Assembly (NCBI RefSeq): GCF_900101955.1
Contig: NZ_FNAQ01000011.1
Span: 18,134 to 82,133 of the forward strand
Source of the DNA: Desulfuromonas thiophila
Lineage (GTDB): Bacteria; Desulfobacterota; Desulfuromonadia; Desulfuromonadales; Desulfuromonadaceae
DNA length: 64,000 bases
Reading direction: 5' to 3'
Positions 26,036 through 34,049 of the stretch are shown here, piece after piece. Made by a program: the position numbers and the translations under genes. The first letter of the stretch is position 1. The number at the start of each line of letters is the position of its first letter. The notes under the pieces were generated by a model. That model had not been told where the DNA came from and ran no database searches. It saw nothing but the letters and a program-made list of their open reading frames with translations.

Positions 26036-27868
26036 ATGTCCAATCGCATAGCGATTCTGCCGGAAAAACTGTGCAACCAGATTGCTGCCGGCGAGGTGGT
26101 TGAACGACCGGCCTCGGTGGTGAAGGAGCTGGTGGAAAATGCGCTGGATGCTGGCGCACAGCAGATCACGATCGAAATTGAGCTGGGTGGCCGCCGCCGT
26201 ATCCGGGTGAGTGACGATGGTTGTGGCATGAACCGCCAGGACGTGTTTCTGTGCTTCGAACGTCACGCCACCAGCAAGATTCGCACGGAGGCCGATCTGT
26301 TCGCCCTGCATTCGCTGGGGTTTCGCGGTGAGGCGCTGCCGTCCATTGCTGCTGTGGCCCGCCTGACTCTTGCCAGCCGTCATGCCGATGAGGCTGTCGG
26401 CATGCAGCTTGAGCTCGAAGGCGGGGTGGTCAGACGGGTGCAGGAAATCGGCCGGCCGGCCGGCAGCTGTTTCGATGTGCGCGATCTTTTTTTCAATCTG
26501 CCGGCCCGGCGCAAGTTTTTGCGGCAGGCCGAAACCGAATTCGGTCATATCAGCGATGTGGTGACGCGCCTGGCCCTGGCCTATCCGGCTGTGCAGTTTC
26601 GCCTGCTGCACAATGGCCGTAAAATTCTCGACTGTTACCGTCACCAGTGTCTGCTTGATCGCATCGCGGCGGTGCTCGGGCAGGAGCTGGCTGGCGGATT
26701 GCTGGCCATCGGCGGGGGGCAGGGTGAACTGAGTCTCAGTGGTTTTATCGGCACCCCCGAACTCAGTCGCTCCACGAGCCAGCAGCTTTATACCTTTGTC
26801 AATGGCCGCTATCTGCGCGATCGTTTGCTGCACCATGCCCTGATGGACGCTTACCGGCAAGTGCTGCTGAAGGGGCGCTATCCGGTTTGCGTCCTGTTTC
26901 TGACGCTGCCGTCGGCCCAGGTGGATGTGAATGTGCATCCCACCAAGCACGAGGTGCGTTTCCAGCAGCAACAGCAGGTGCACGATTTTTTGAGTCAGCA
27001 GGTACGTGACCGTTTGCGTCAGGCACTTTCGCGCAGTCCCGAGCCGCCGCCGTTCCCTGTTCCTGCCGTTGCTGCTTATGTCCCCTGTATCCTTGAGCCT
27101 GAAACGGCGCCGACCGGGCAGGCCTGTGCGGTGGCCGAGCGGGTGGCGGAAACCGGCGCTGCCGTGGAGAACTACCGTACAACACCGCTGCCGGCGGTCA
27201 GTGTCCCCTCGGCTGTCAGACTGCCGCCGCCGCAGCAGACTGTTGTGCAGCAGGATGTTTTGCCTCTGCAGGAGGGTTTTTTCAGCCATCTGCGGCTGAT
27301 CGGTCAGCTGGGGCGCAGTTATCTGCTGTGTGAAGACGATGGCCAGACCGGGGATCTGCTGCTGATTGATCAACATGCTGCCCATGAGCGGATCGGTTAT
27401 GAACATCTGCGCCAGCAGTACGAGCAGCAGAATCCGGTGGTGCAGGAGTTGCTCTTTCCCGTCGTGCTTGAACTGAGCCTGGCGGAACAGAGTCTGATGC
27501 AGAATCATCAGACCGCTTTGACACGGCTGGGTTTTGTGCTGCATCCCTTTGGTGGCCGCAGTTGGTCGCTGACAGCGGTGCCGGCCCTGCTGGCCCAGGC
27601 CGATCTGCCACAGTTGGTGCGTGATATGCTGGCGGAACTGGAGCAGTGGGGCAGGGCGGCGGCCGAAAGGGATGCCCTTGACGCCTTGTTGATCCGTCTG
27701 GCCTGTCATACGGTAGTTCGAGCCAATGAAACGCTGACCATTCAGCAGATGCGCGGTCTGCTGCAACAACTTGACCAGGTTGATTTCAATCGCCACTGTC
27801 CCCACGGCCGGCCGGTCATGCAACGGCTGCAACGTCATACCATCGAAAAGCTGTTTCATCGCCAATGA
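26036..27868 (+). CDS. mutL: DNA mismatch repair protein MutL (endonuclease-type)
   Basis: Protein of 610 residues. The N-terminal GHKL ATPase shows ELVENALDAGA, DDGCGM, HATSKI and GFRGEAL. The C-terminal domain has DQHAAHERIGYE, matching the DQHA(x2)E(x4)E nicking-endonuclease motif, plus ACHTVVRAN and CPHGRPV. This is the nicking MutL of bacteria without MutH. The start at 26036 matches the family N terminus (MSNRIAILPE); the frame is open 24 codons upstream. It overlaps miaA by 4 bp. Confidence 0.95.
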   Translation: MSNRIAILPEKLCNQIAAGEVVERPASVVKELVENALDAGAQQITIEIELGGRRRIRVSDDGCGMNRQDVFLCFERHATSKIRTEADLFALHSLGFRGEALPSIAAVARLTLASRHADEAVGMQLELEGGVVRRVQEIGRPAGSCFDVRDLFFNLPARRKFLRQAETEFGHISDVVTRLALAYPAVQFRLLHNGRKILDCYRHQCLLDRIAAVLGQELAGGLLAIGGGQGELSLSGFIGTPELSRSTSQQLYTFVNGRYLRDRLLHHALMDAYRQVLLKGRYPVCVLFLTLPSAQVDVNVHPTKHEVRFQQQQQVHDFLSQQVRDRLRQALSRSPEPPPFPVPAVAAYVPCILEPETAPTGQACAVAERVAETGAAVENYRTTPLPAVSVPSAVRLPPPQQTVVQQDVLPLQEGFFSHLRLIGQLGRSYLLCEDDGQTGDLLLIDQHAAHERIGYEHLRQQYEQQNPVVQELLFPVVLELSLAEQSLMQNHQTALTRLGFVLHPFGGRSWSLTAVPALLAQADLPQLVRDMLAELEQWGRAAAERDALDALLIRLACHTVVRANETLTIQQMRGLLQQLDQVDFNRHCPHGRPVMQRLQRHTIEKLFHRQ

Positions 27869-28821
27869 TTGGATCCGTGTTTACCCACTCTGCCACGGCG
27901 CGGCCGCCGCTGCTGGTCATTGTCGGCCCGACCGCTGTCGGCAAGACCGCCCTGGCCGTCGAACTGGCCCGTCATCTGCCCATGGAGGTCGTGTCGGCGG
28001 ATTCGCGCCAGGTCTACCGGGGGATGGATATCGGCACCGCCAAGGCCAGTGCCTGGGAGCAACGGCAGGTGCGTCATCACCTGATCGATCTGGTCGATAT
28101 CGATGAGGATTTTTCGGTGGCCGATTATCTTGAACGGGCCCGGCCGGCCATCGCAGCCATTCACCGGCGCGGTCAGCTGCCGGTGGTGGTGGGCGGCACC
28201 GGCCTTTACATTCAGGCCCTCACCCAGGGGTTGGTTGACCTGCCAGGGGCTGTCCCCGCCCTGCGTGCCGCCTGGCGCGAGCAGGAACTGACCGAGCCGG
28301 GCAGTCTGCACCGGCAGCTGACCGAGGTGGACCCGGCGCTGGCAAAAAGGTTGCATATTCACGATGTAACGCGTATTATCCGCGGACTCGAAATTCATGC
28401 CCAGACCGGCCGGCCGCTGTCGGCGTTCCAGCATGACCATGGTTTTCGTCAGCAGCCCTACCGGGTGCTGAAATTGGCTTTGCAAGCGGATCGTCAGCAG
28501 CTCTATGATCGTATTGACCGCCGGGTCGAGGTGATGCTGGAGCAAGGCCTGATCGAGGAAACCCGTGCGCTGCTGCAGCGGGGCTATAGCCCGCAGCTCA
28601 AGGCTCTGCGTACCATCGGCTACCGCCAGAGCATCGCCTTTCTGCTGGAGGGACTGGGGCTGGCCGAGGCGCGCAGCTGGATTCAGCGCGACACCCGGCG
28701 CTACGCCAAACAGCAGCTGACCTGGCTGCGGCGCGATCACGAAATAAAATGGGTTGAATACCCGCAACAGTCTGCTACCATCCTTGCATGGATTGATACT
28801 ATTCTATGTAAATGCACATGA
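27865..28821 (+). CDS. miaA: tRNA dimethylallyltransferase
   Basis: Protein of 318 residues. The P-loop IVGPTAVGKTALA lies near 18-30, followed by SADSRQVYRGMDIGTAK, VVVGGTGLYI and the C-terminal IGYRQ segment. It adds dimethylallyl to A37 of tRNAs reading UNN codons. mutL-miaA-hfq is a widely conserved order; the ATG overlaps the mutL stop. Confidence 0.96.
   Translation: MIGSVFTHSATARPPLLVIVGPTAVGKTALAVELARHLPMEVVSADSRQVYRGMDIGTAKASAWEQRQVRHHLIDLVDIDEDFSVADYLERARPAIAAIHRRGQLPVVVGGTGLYIQALTQGLVDLPGAVPALRAAWREQELTEPGSLHRQLTEVDPALAKRLHIHDVTRIIRGLEIHAQTGRPLSAFQHDHGFRQQPYRVLKLALQADRQQLYDRIDRRVEVMLEQGLIEETRALLQRGYSPQLKALRTIGYRQSIAFLLEGLGLAEARSWIQRDTRRYAKQQLTWLRRDHEIKWVEYPQQSATILAWIDTILCKCT
28754..28781 (+). 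promoter_or_regulatory. candidate hfq promoter inside miaA
   Basis: TTGAAT (28754-28759) and TACCAT (28776-28781) are 16 bp apart with a TGC extended -10. It lies in the last 70 bp of miaA, where enterobacterial hfq also has internal promoters. Confidence 0.35.
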
Positions 28822-28834
28822 AGGAGTGAACCCA

Positions 28835-29068
28835 ATGGCCAAGACCCCTTTCAATATCCAGGATCAGTATCTCAATCAGGCCCGCAAGGAACGTGTCAAG
28901 ATCACGGTCGTGATGATGTCCGGCGAGCAGCTGCAGGGCTACATCAAATCCTTCGACAACTTCTGCGTTCTGATCGAGAGTGGCGGTGATTACCTGCTGT
29001 ATAAGCACGCCATTTCCTCTATTACCTCGGCGGACGGCCAGTTTCGTCTGCATGGCGGCCGCGACTGA
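28835..29068 (+). CDS. hfq: RNA chaperone Hfq
   Basis: Protein of 77 residues, essentially the Sm core with almost no C-terminal tail. Sm1 covers NIQDQYLNQARKERVKITVV and LQGYIKSFDNFCVLI; Sm2 is YKHAISSI with the YKHA uridine-binding motif. It forms hexamers that pair sRNAs with mRNAs. AAGGAG stands 8 bp before the ATG at 28835. Confidence 0.95.
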   Translation: MAKTPFNIQDQYLNQARKERVKITVVMMSGEQLQGYIKSFDNFCVLIESGGDYLLYKHAISSITSADGQFRLHGGRD

Positions 29069-29095
29069 TTTCGCGCGCTGTTTCATTGTCGCCTC

Positions 29096-29138
29096 ACAGG
29101 TCCCCGCTTGCTGTGCTTTCGGGGGCCTGTGTTGTTTT
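29096..29138 (+). terminator. terminator after hfq
   Basis: Arms 29096-29106 and 29120-29130 form an 11-bp GC-rich stem with one G-U pair, followed by GTTGTTTT. It separates the mutL-miaA-hfq unit from the DUF512 gene. Confidence 0.65.
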
Positions 29139-29176
29139 GACGGTTTTTTTGCCGTGCTTGTGAAGGCTTTTTATCC

Positions 29177-30490
29177 ATGTTGTGCATTACCGCCGTCGCC
29201 CCGGGCAGCATTGCCGCCGAGCTGGATCTGGCCGCCGGAGACCGCCTGCAGGCCGTCAATGGTACGGTTGTGGAGGATCTGGTCGATTATGTTCGCCTGA
29301 CCGATGATCAGGCGGATCTGTTGCTGGAGGTCTGCAAGGCCGACGGCAGCCTGTGGGAGCTGGAGATCGAACGCGATCCCGATCAGGCCCTGGGGCTCGA
29401 TTTCGCTGCCCTTGAGCCACGCCGCTGCCGCAACAACTGTCCGTTTTGTTTTGTCCGGCAACTGCCCGAAGCTGTGCGCCCCTCTTTGCGCTTGCGCGAT
29501 GATGATTATCGTTTTTCCTATCTCTATGGCGCCTACATCAGTCTGACTAATCTGCAGCCGGCCGATTTTGAGCGCATCGCGCAGCAACAGCTTTCACCCC
29601 TGTATGTATCGGTCCATGCCACCGATGCCACTGTGCGTGCCCGGCTGCTGGGCTGGGCGGCCCCGCCGGTGCTGCCACAGCTGCAACGCCTGGCGGCGGC
29701 CGGAATCCAGCTCCACACCCAGGTGGTGCTCTGTCCGGGAATCAACGATGGCGCGGTGCTGGAGCAGACCCTGGAGGACCTGGTGACGTTGTATCCAGCG
29801 GTGGCCTCGCTGGCCGTGGTGCCCGTCGGCCTGACCCGTTATCGTGATCGGTTGCCACCGCTGGCCCCGGTGGATGCCGCTCTGGCGAGCGCGACTCTGA
29901 CGCAGATCGAGCGCTGGCAGACCCATTGCCTGGCCCGCTGGGGCACCCGTTTTGTGTTTGCCGCCGATGAATTTTATTTGACGGCTGATCGCCCGTTGCC
30001 GGAGCTGGCCTGCTATGAGGAACTGGCCCAGATTGAAAACGGGGTCGGCTTGCTGGCCAGCTTTGCCGCCCAGATCCCGGCTGTGCTGGAGGAGGTTGAT
30101 CCGGCCTGGTGTCGCGATCTGTGCTGTACGCTGGTCACTGGCCAGTCGGCCGCGCCGCTGCTGCGGCATTTCGTGCAGCTATTTAATGCCCGTGGTGCCG
30201 CCCGCTTGCAACTGGTGGTCATCGACAATCATTTCTGGGGGGAACAGGTGACCGTTGCCGGTCTGTTGACCGGCCAGGATATCGCCGCTCAGCTCTGTGG
30301 ACGCTTGCTTGGTGACGCGCTGCTGCTGCCCGATGTGCTGCTGCGCGAGGGCAGCGACCAGCTGCTGGATGACTGGACCCTGGCCGATCTGGAACAGCAG
30401 CTGGGCTTGCCGGTGCATGTGGTGGCGCCGACGCCTTGGGCCGTGCTGGATCTGGTGGAAGAACTCCATTCTGACAAAGGAAATCCCTGA
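29177..30490 (+). CDS. DUF512 radical SAM-like protein with PDZ domain
   Basis: Protein of 437 residues. An N-terminal PDZ-like domain (about 1-60, VAPGSIAAELDLAAGDRL) is followed by the Fe-S cluster motif CRNNCPFCFVRQLP (about 84-97), a radical-SAM-like barrel (DDYRFSYLYGAYISLTNL) and the DUF512 domain. Members are widespread in anaerobes, often beside the GTPase Der; their reaction is unknown. GAAGG precedes the ATG. It overlaps the following TPR gene. Confidence 0.85.
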   Translation: MLCITAVAPGSIAAELDLAAGDRLQAVNGTVVEDLVDYVRLTDDQADLLLEVCKADGSLWELEIERDPDQALGLDFAALEPRRCRNNCPFCFVRQLPEAVRPSLRLRDDDYRFSYLYGAYISLTNLQPADFERIAQQQLSPLYVSVHATDATVRARLLGWAAPPVLPQLQRLAAAGIQLHTQVVLCPGINDGAVLEQTLEDLVTLYPAVASLAVVPVGLTRYRDRLPPLAPVDAALASATLTQIERWQTHCLARWGTRFVFAADEFYLTADRPLPELACYEELAQIENGVGLLASFAAQIPAVLEEVDPAWCRDLCCTLVTGQSAAPLLRHFVQLFNARGAARLQLVVIDNHFWGEQVTVAGLLTGQDIAAQLCGRLLGDALLLPDVLLREGSDQLLDDWTLADLEQQLGLPVHVVAPTPWAVLDLVEELHSDKGNP

Positions 30491-31269
30491 TGACACTTGA
30501 CGACATGCTCGAACAAGCGGTTACCGACCTTGATGAGGGCCGTCTGGCCGCCGCCTGGAGCCTGCTGCAGCAGGCACGGGAGCTGGCTCCGGACGATGAC
30601 GAGGTTCTGGTGCTGTACTGCGAGGTTCTCGCCGCTCGGGGCGAGCAGCAACGGGCTGTGGAACTGCTGCGCCGGCGGGCGTCGGAACCCTCGGCTGCCG
30701 CTGAGGTTCTGTTTGCTTTGGGCGATGAACTGTTTTCCGCCGGCGCCGCCGAGGAGGCTTTGGCGGTTTACCAGCAGTTGCAAGGTCGTGGCGACAGTGC
30801 TGTTAGTGCGCTGGTGCGCCAGGGGCTGGTGCACATGGCCCAGCAGGCGCCGGAAAAGGCCGAAGCCTGTTTTCAGCAGGCACTGCGCTGTGACGAGAAT
30901 GCGCTGGAGGCGGCCAGTGCTCTGGGCGCTCTTTATGCCGAACGGGGCCAGCTGCAGCAGGCGCGTAACTGGTACCAGCGCGCGCTTGAAATTGATCCTG
31001 ACGATGTTGAAACGCTTACCAGCCTGGCCGAGCTGCTCTATGAGCAGGAAGAGCGGGGCGAGGCCCTCAAGCTTGTTCAGCGGGTCACGGAGCTGGATGC
31101 CCACTGGCCGGCGGCCTGGTTGCTGTCGGGTTATCTGGCCCTTGATGCCGACGATGAAGCCGAGGCCAGCCGCTGCTTCGAAACCTTTTTGCAGCTGGAG
31201 CACGATCCGGCGGCCGCAGATCTGATCACCGAGGTGCAGGCGGTGCTGTCGGCATTGCGCGAAGACTGA
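30490..31269 (+). CDS. TPR-repeat protein, 259 aa
   Basis: Soluble 259-residue protein made almost wholly of TPR helix pairs (for example ALEAASALGALYAERGQLQQA and DDVETLTSLAELLYEQEER segments), with conserved Ala/Gly/Tyr spacing. There is no signal peptide. The ATG overlaps the end of the DUF512 gene and its own stop overlaps the next start, so the three are translationally linked. Function is not assigned. Confidence 0.8.
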   Translation: MTLDDMLEQAVTDLDEGRLAAAWSLLQQARELAPDDDEVLVLYCEVLAARGEQQRAVELLRRRASEPSAAAEVLFALGDELFSAGAAEEALAVYQQLQGRGDSAVSALVRQGLVHMAQQAPEKAEACFQQALRCDENALEAASALGALYAERGQLQQARNWYQRALEIDPDDVETLTSLAELLYEQEERGEALKLVQRVTELDAHWPAAWLLSGYLALDADDEAEASRCFETFLQLEHDPAAADLITEVQAVLSALRED

Positions 31270-31661
31270 TGGTCGCTCCACTCGCGTCGGCATCGCTGAC
31301 CGTGGCGCAGTGGGAGGCGCTTTGCCGCCGTTGCGGCCGCTGCTGTTATGAAAAACTGCTGTATCGAGGCCGGGTGTACTATACCGACCGGGCCTGCCCC
31401 CAGCTTGACCCGGTCAGCCGTCGCTGCCGTGTCTACGAAAGCCGCCGCCAGCTTCAGCCCGATTGCGCCGTGCTTGACGAGGCGCTGGTGGCACAGGGGT
31501 TTCTGCCGCTTGACTGTCCTTATGTGGTGCGGCAGTTCGGTCCCGATCCCGTTGCCGGCGGATATCCGGCGCCGGTTGTGGCAGATCAGACCCGGCCTGT
31601 GCGGCCAGGCCGTTCTGCCCGTTCAGGTCGGCGGCGCGGGCAGGGGCCGGCAGGGCGTTGA
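31269..31661 (+). CDS. YcgN/YkgJ-like cysteine-cluster protein
   Basis: Protein of 130 residues. WEALCRRCGRCC, then YTDRACPQLD, CRVYESR, PDC and LPLDCPYVVR reproduce the cysteine pattern of UPF0260 (E. coli YcgN), a zinc- or iron-sulfur-cluster candidate. The last 40 residues are Pro/Arg/Gly rich and unlike the family. It is coupled to the TPR gene by a one-base overlap (TGATGG). Confidence 0.7.
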   Translation: MVAPLASASLTVAQWEALCRRCGRCCYEKLLYRGRVYYTDRACPQLDPVSRRCRVYESRRQLQPDCAVLDEALVAQGFLPLDCPYVVRQFGPDPVAGGYPAPVVADQTRPVRPGRSARSGRRRGQGPAGR

Positions 31662-31715
31662 TTTGTTCTGCCGCCAAGAGCGCTGATGTGTTAAAACTCA
31701 GGGCGGGAGCCAGCC

Positions 31716-31737
31716 GGTGGCGCTGGCCATCGCCACC
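31716..31737 (+). promoter_or_regulatory. hairpin just upstream of the PilZ ribosome binding site
   Basis: GGTGGCG (31716-31722) pairs with CGCCACC (31731-31737), ending one base before AAAGG. It could modulate translation of the PilZ gene. Confidence 0.25.
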
Positions 31738-31754
31738 AAAGGATGCACAGGCGT

Positions 31755-32102
31755 ATGGCCGATAAACGACGCAAACCCCGTATCCGTAAACGTTTGCGGG
31801 TGCTTTATGGCCCGCAGATTCCGTCGAAGATCGGTTTTACTTCCGATATCTCCGAAACCGGTCTGTGCGTACAGACCTTTCTCGTTTACCCGCCAGGTTC
31901 GATCTTGCTGCTGGAGCTGCATCTTGATGAGCGGCATGTGATGCGGTTGGAGGGACGGGTGCACTGGGCGCGCAAGGTACCGCCCAATCTGCTGCGCAAG
32001 GTTAAGTATGCGGGCATGGGAATCAAGATTCTCAACTTCCTGGGCAGCCCTCAACCCTATATCGATCTCTGTTCTCCCTCGGTCCCGACTGGTCAGCCCT
32101 GA
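31755..32102 (+). CDS. PilZ domain protein
   Basis: Protein of 115 residues. RKPRIRKRLRV near the N terminus supplies the RxxxR box and SDISETGL the (D/N)xSxxG box of c-di-GMP-binding PilZ domains; it is a single-domain protein. The start at 31755 is preferred (AAAGGA about 11 bp upstream); an ATG at 31743 in frame would add four residues but has no site. It is likely a cytoplasmic c-di-GMP receptor, partner unknown. Confidence 0.85.
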   Translation: MADKRRKPRIRKRLRVLYGPQIPSKIGFTSDISETGLCVQTFLVYPPGSILLLELHLDERHVMRLEGRVHWARKVPPNLLRKVKYAGMGIKILNFLGSPQPYIDLCSPSVPTGQP

Positions 32103-32172
32103 ACGGTGTATCGCAGCTCCTGCGTTTTGTTGGGAGGGCAACCAGAACCAGGAAACAGCAAGGGAACCTGTG

Positions 32173-32925
32173 ATGAAGGAACGTCTCGACAAGGTGCTGG
32201 TTAGTCGCGGCCTGTGCGGTTCGCGCGAGCGGGCGCGGGCGCTGATCATGGCCGGCCAGGTGCTGGTCAACGAGACCGTTTGCGATAAGGCCGGCACGCG
32301 GATAGCGGACGACGCGGCCTTGCGCCTGCGTGGCGCTGATCTGCCCTATGTTTCGCGTGGCGGCCTCAAGCTGGCCGAGGCACTGCGTCGCTTCGAACTG
32401 GTCGTGAGCGGGCGTGTGGCCATCGATGTTGGCGCCTCGACGGGTGGGTTTACCGACTGCCTGTTGCAGCAGGGTGCCAGCCGGGTCTATGCCGTTGATG
32501 TCGGCTATGGCCAGCTGGCCTGGTCGCTGCGCAGCGATGACCGGGTGGTCAACCTCGAACGAACCCATATCTGCGCCCTGTCCGCTACCGAGTTGCAGCC
32601 CCGGCCCGATCTGGCGGTGATCGATGCTTCGTTTATTTCGCTCGAAAAGATTGTGCCGGCCACCTTGGCCCTGCTGCTGCGGCCCTGTGATCTGGTGGCG
32701 TTGATCAAGCCGCAGTTTGAGGTGGGGGCGGGTCGGGTCGGCAAGGGTGGTATTGTGCGGGATGGTTGCCTGCATGACGAGGTGATTGAGCGCATTCAGG
32801 CCTTTATTGTTGCCCAGGGCGGCAGTGTGGCCGGTCTGTGCGACAGTCCGGTTCTGGGCGCCAAGGGTAACCGTGAATTTTTGCTGCATGCCCGTTTTGC
32901 TACCGACAAGGCGGGTGCGCCTTGA
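32173..32925 (+). CDS. tlyA: TlyA family rRNA methyltransferase
   Basis: Protein of 250 residues. An S4 domain (about 1-60, ERLDKVLVSRGLCGSRERA) precedes a Rossmann methyltransferase with AIDVGASTGGFTDCLLQQG near 82-100 and KPQFEVG further on. TlyA makes 2'-O-methylcytidine in 16S and/or 23S rRNA. Its end overlaps the next gene by 4 bp. Confidence 0.92.
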   Translation: MKERLDKVLVSRGLCGSRERARALIMAGQVLVNETVCDKAGTRIADDAALRLRGADLPYVSRGGLKLAEALRRFELVVSGRVAIDVGASTGGFTDCLLQQGASRVYAVDVGYGQLAWSLRSDDRVVNLERTHICALSATELQPRPDLAVIDASFISLEKIVPATLALLLRPCDLVALIKPQFEVGAGRVGKGGIVRDGCLHDEVIERIQAFIVAQGGSVAGLCDSPVLGAKGNREFLLHARFATDKAGAP

Positions 32926-34049
32926 GCCGAGTGTTGCACAGTGGTGAATTTCGCCTTGGCGCGGCCAGCCGGTTCTCGGCCGAGGTAAGCGAGAGCCTCA
33001 ATCACCAGCGGGCCGAACGCTTCATGGAACTGGTCGCTCTGGCGGCCGAACGCTCGGTGGATTTGCTGCTGCTCAGTGGCAACCTGTTTGGCAGCAGTCA
33101 GCCGGCGCCCTGCTGGATTGATCTGGTTGAAACCCGGTTGCGCCAGTTGCAGCAGCAGGGTATTGCCGTGGCTCTGTTGCCGGGCTGGTGTGAGGAGCCT
33201 GTCGGGCCGGGGTCGGTCTATCAGCGGCCTTTTTTCCGGGCGCTGGTTGTTGAGCCGGTGACCTTTGCCGGTCGACCGCGCCAGTTCAGAGGGTGGACAG
33301 GCGATCTGTGGCTCTATGCTCTGCCGTGGACGACCCGCCTGGCGGGTCAACGGTTATTGCCCCGTGCACCGTCGGAGCAGGCCGGTAGCCACTGGGTGGT
33401 GTTGCCGGATGCCGGATGCCGGGAACAGGTGCCTGCGGAGGCCCTGCTGACAGCCTTGCTGCGGGCCGGTTTCGATCAGATTGCTCTGGGTGGTCGTCAG
33501 CGGGCCGTATGGACGACAGCCCAAGGGCGGCTGCATTCGCCGTCATTGCCGTCGATGGCGGTGGAACCCGTGTTGGCGGCCTGTCCCGGTACGCCCCAGG
33601 GGCAGGATTTCTGTGAAAGTGGCCCCTGCTACTGTGCCGAGCTGGAATGCACGGCTGAAGGCGTGCTGCTGTCTTGGCATCCTTTGGCCTGTGCCCGCTT
33701 CGCCAGCCGCCAGCTGAGCCTGCCCGCCGATCTGTATCCAACCGCTGGCGATGCGCCGGACGACAGCCCTTATCTGCAGTTGTGCCTGACCGGTATCCTT
33801 GACGCACCGTTGCCCCAGGCGTTGCGCGTGGCCTGGTCTGACGGCCGTACCCTGTTGGAATGGCTGGATCGGACGCAGCTGAGTGACAGCGCGACCGAGG
33901 AGCTGCTCAATAGCCATAGCGAAGCCTTGTCGCTGCATCTGCTGCGCCACTGGCAACGCTGGGCGCAGCAGTGCCCAGCAGAGCAGAACCAGTCGGTGCT
34001 GCGCGAGCTGCTGCAGCGTTTTGACCTCGCCGAAGGAGTCGCACCATGA
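32922..34049 (+). CDS. SbcD/YhaO-like phosphoesterase-fold protein lacking metal ligands
   Basis: Protein of 375 residues, collinear with the N-terminal part of YhaO/SbcD phosphoesterases, but each metal motif is changed. DxH reads EFR (residues 9-11, in SGEFRLGA). GDxxD reads GNLFG (53-57). GNHD reads GWCE (88-91). The late GHxH reads GGRQ within DQIALGGRQR. The scaffold seems kept while catalysis should be lost. It is translated with the YhaN-like ATPase (ATGATG overlap). The assignment rests on these aligned segments and on gene context. Confidence 0.65.
   Translation: MSRVLHSGEFRLGAASRFSAEVSESLNHQRAERFMELVALAAERSVDLLLLSGNLFGSSQPAPCWIDLVETRLRQLQQQGIAVALLPGWCEEPVGPGSVYQRPFFRALVVEPVTFAGRPRQFRGWTGDLWLYALPWTTRLAGQRLLPRAPSEQAGSHWVVLPDAGCREQVPAEALLTALLRAGFDQIALGGRQRAVWTTAQGRLHSPSLPSMAVEPVLAACPGTPQGQDFCESGPCYCAELECTAEGVLLSWHPLACARFASRQLSLPADLYPTAGDAPDDSPYLQLCLTGILDAPLPQALRVAWSDGRTLLEWLDRTQLSDSATEELLNSHSEALSLHLLRHWQRWAQQCPAEQNQSVLRELLQRFDLAEGVAP

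Noticed and set aside
25865..27865. 666-codon open frame opposite mutL
   Set aside because: Antisense artefact of GC-rich third positions; mutL has every expected motif.
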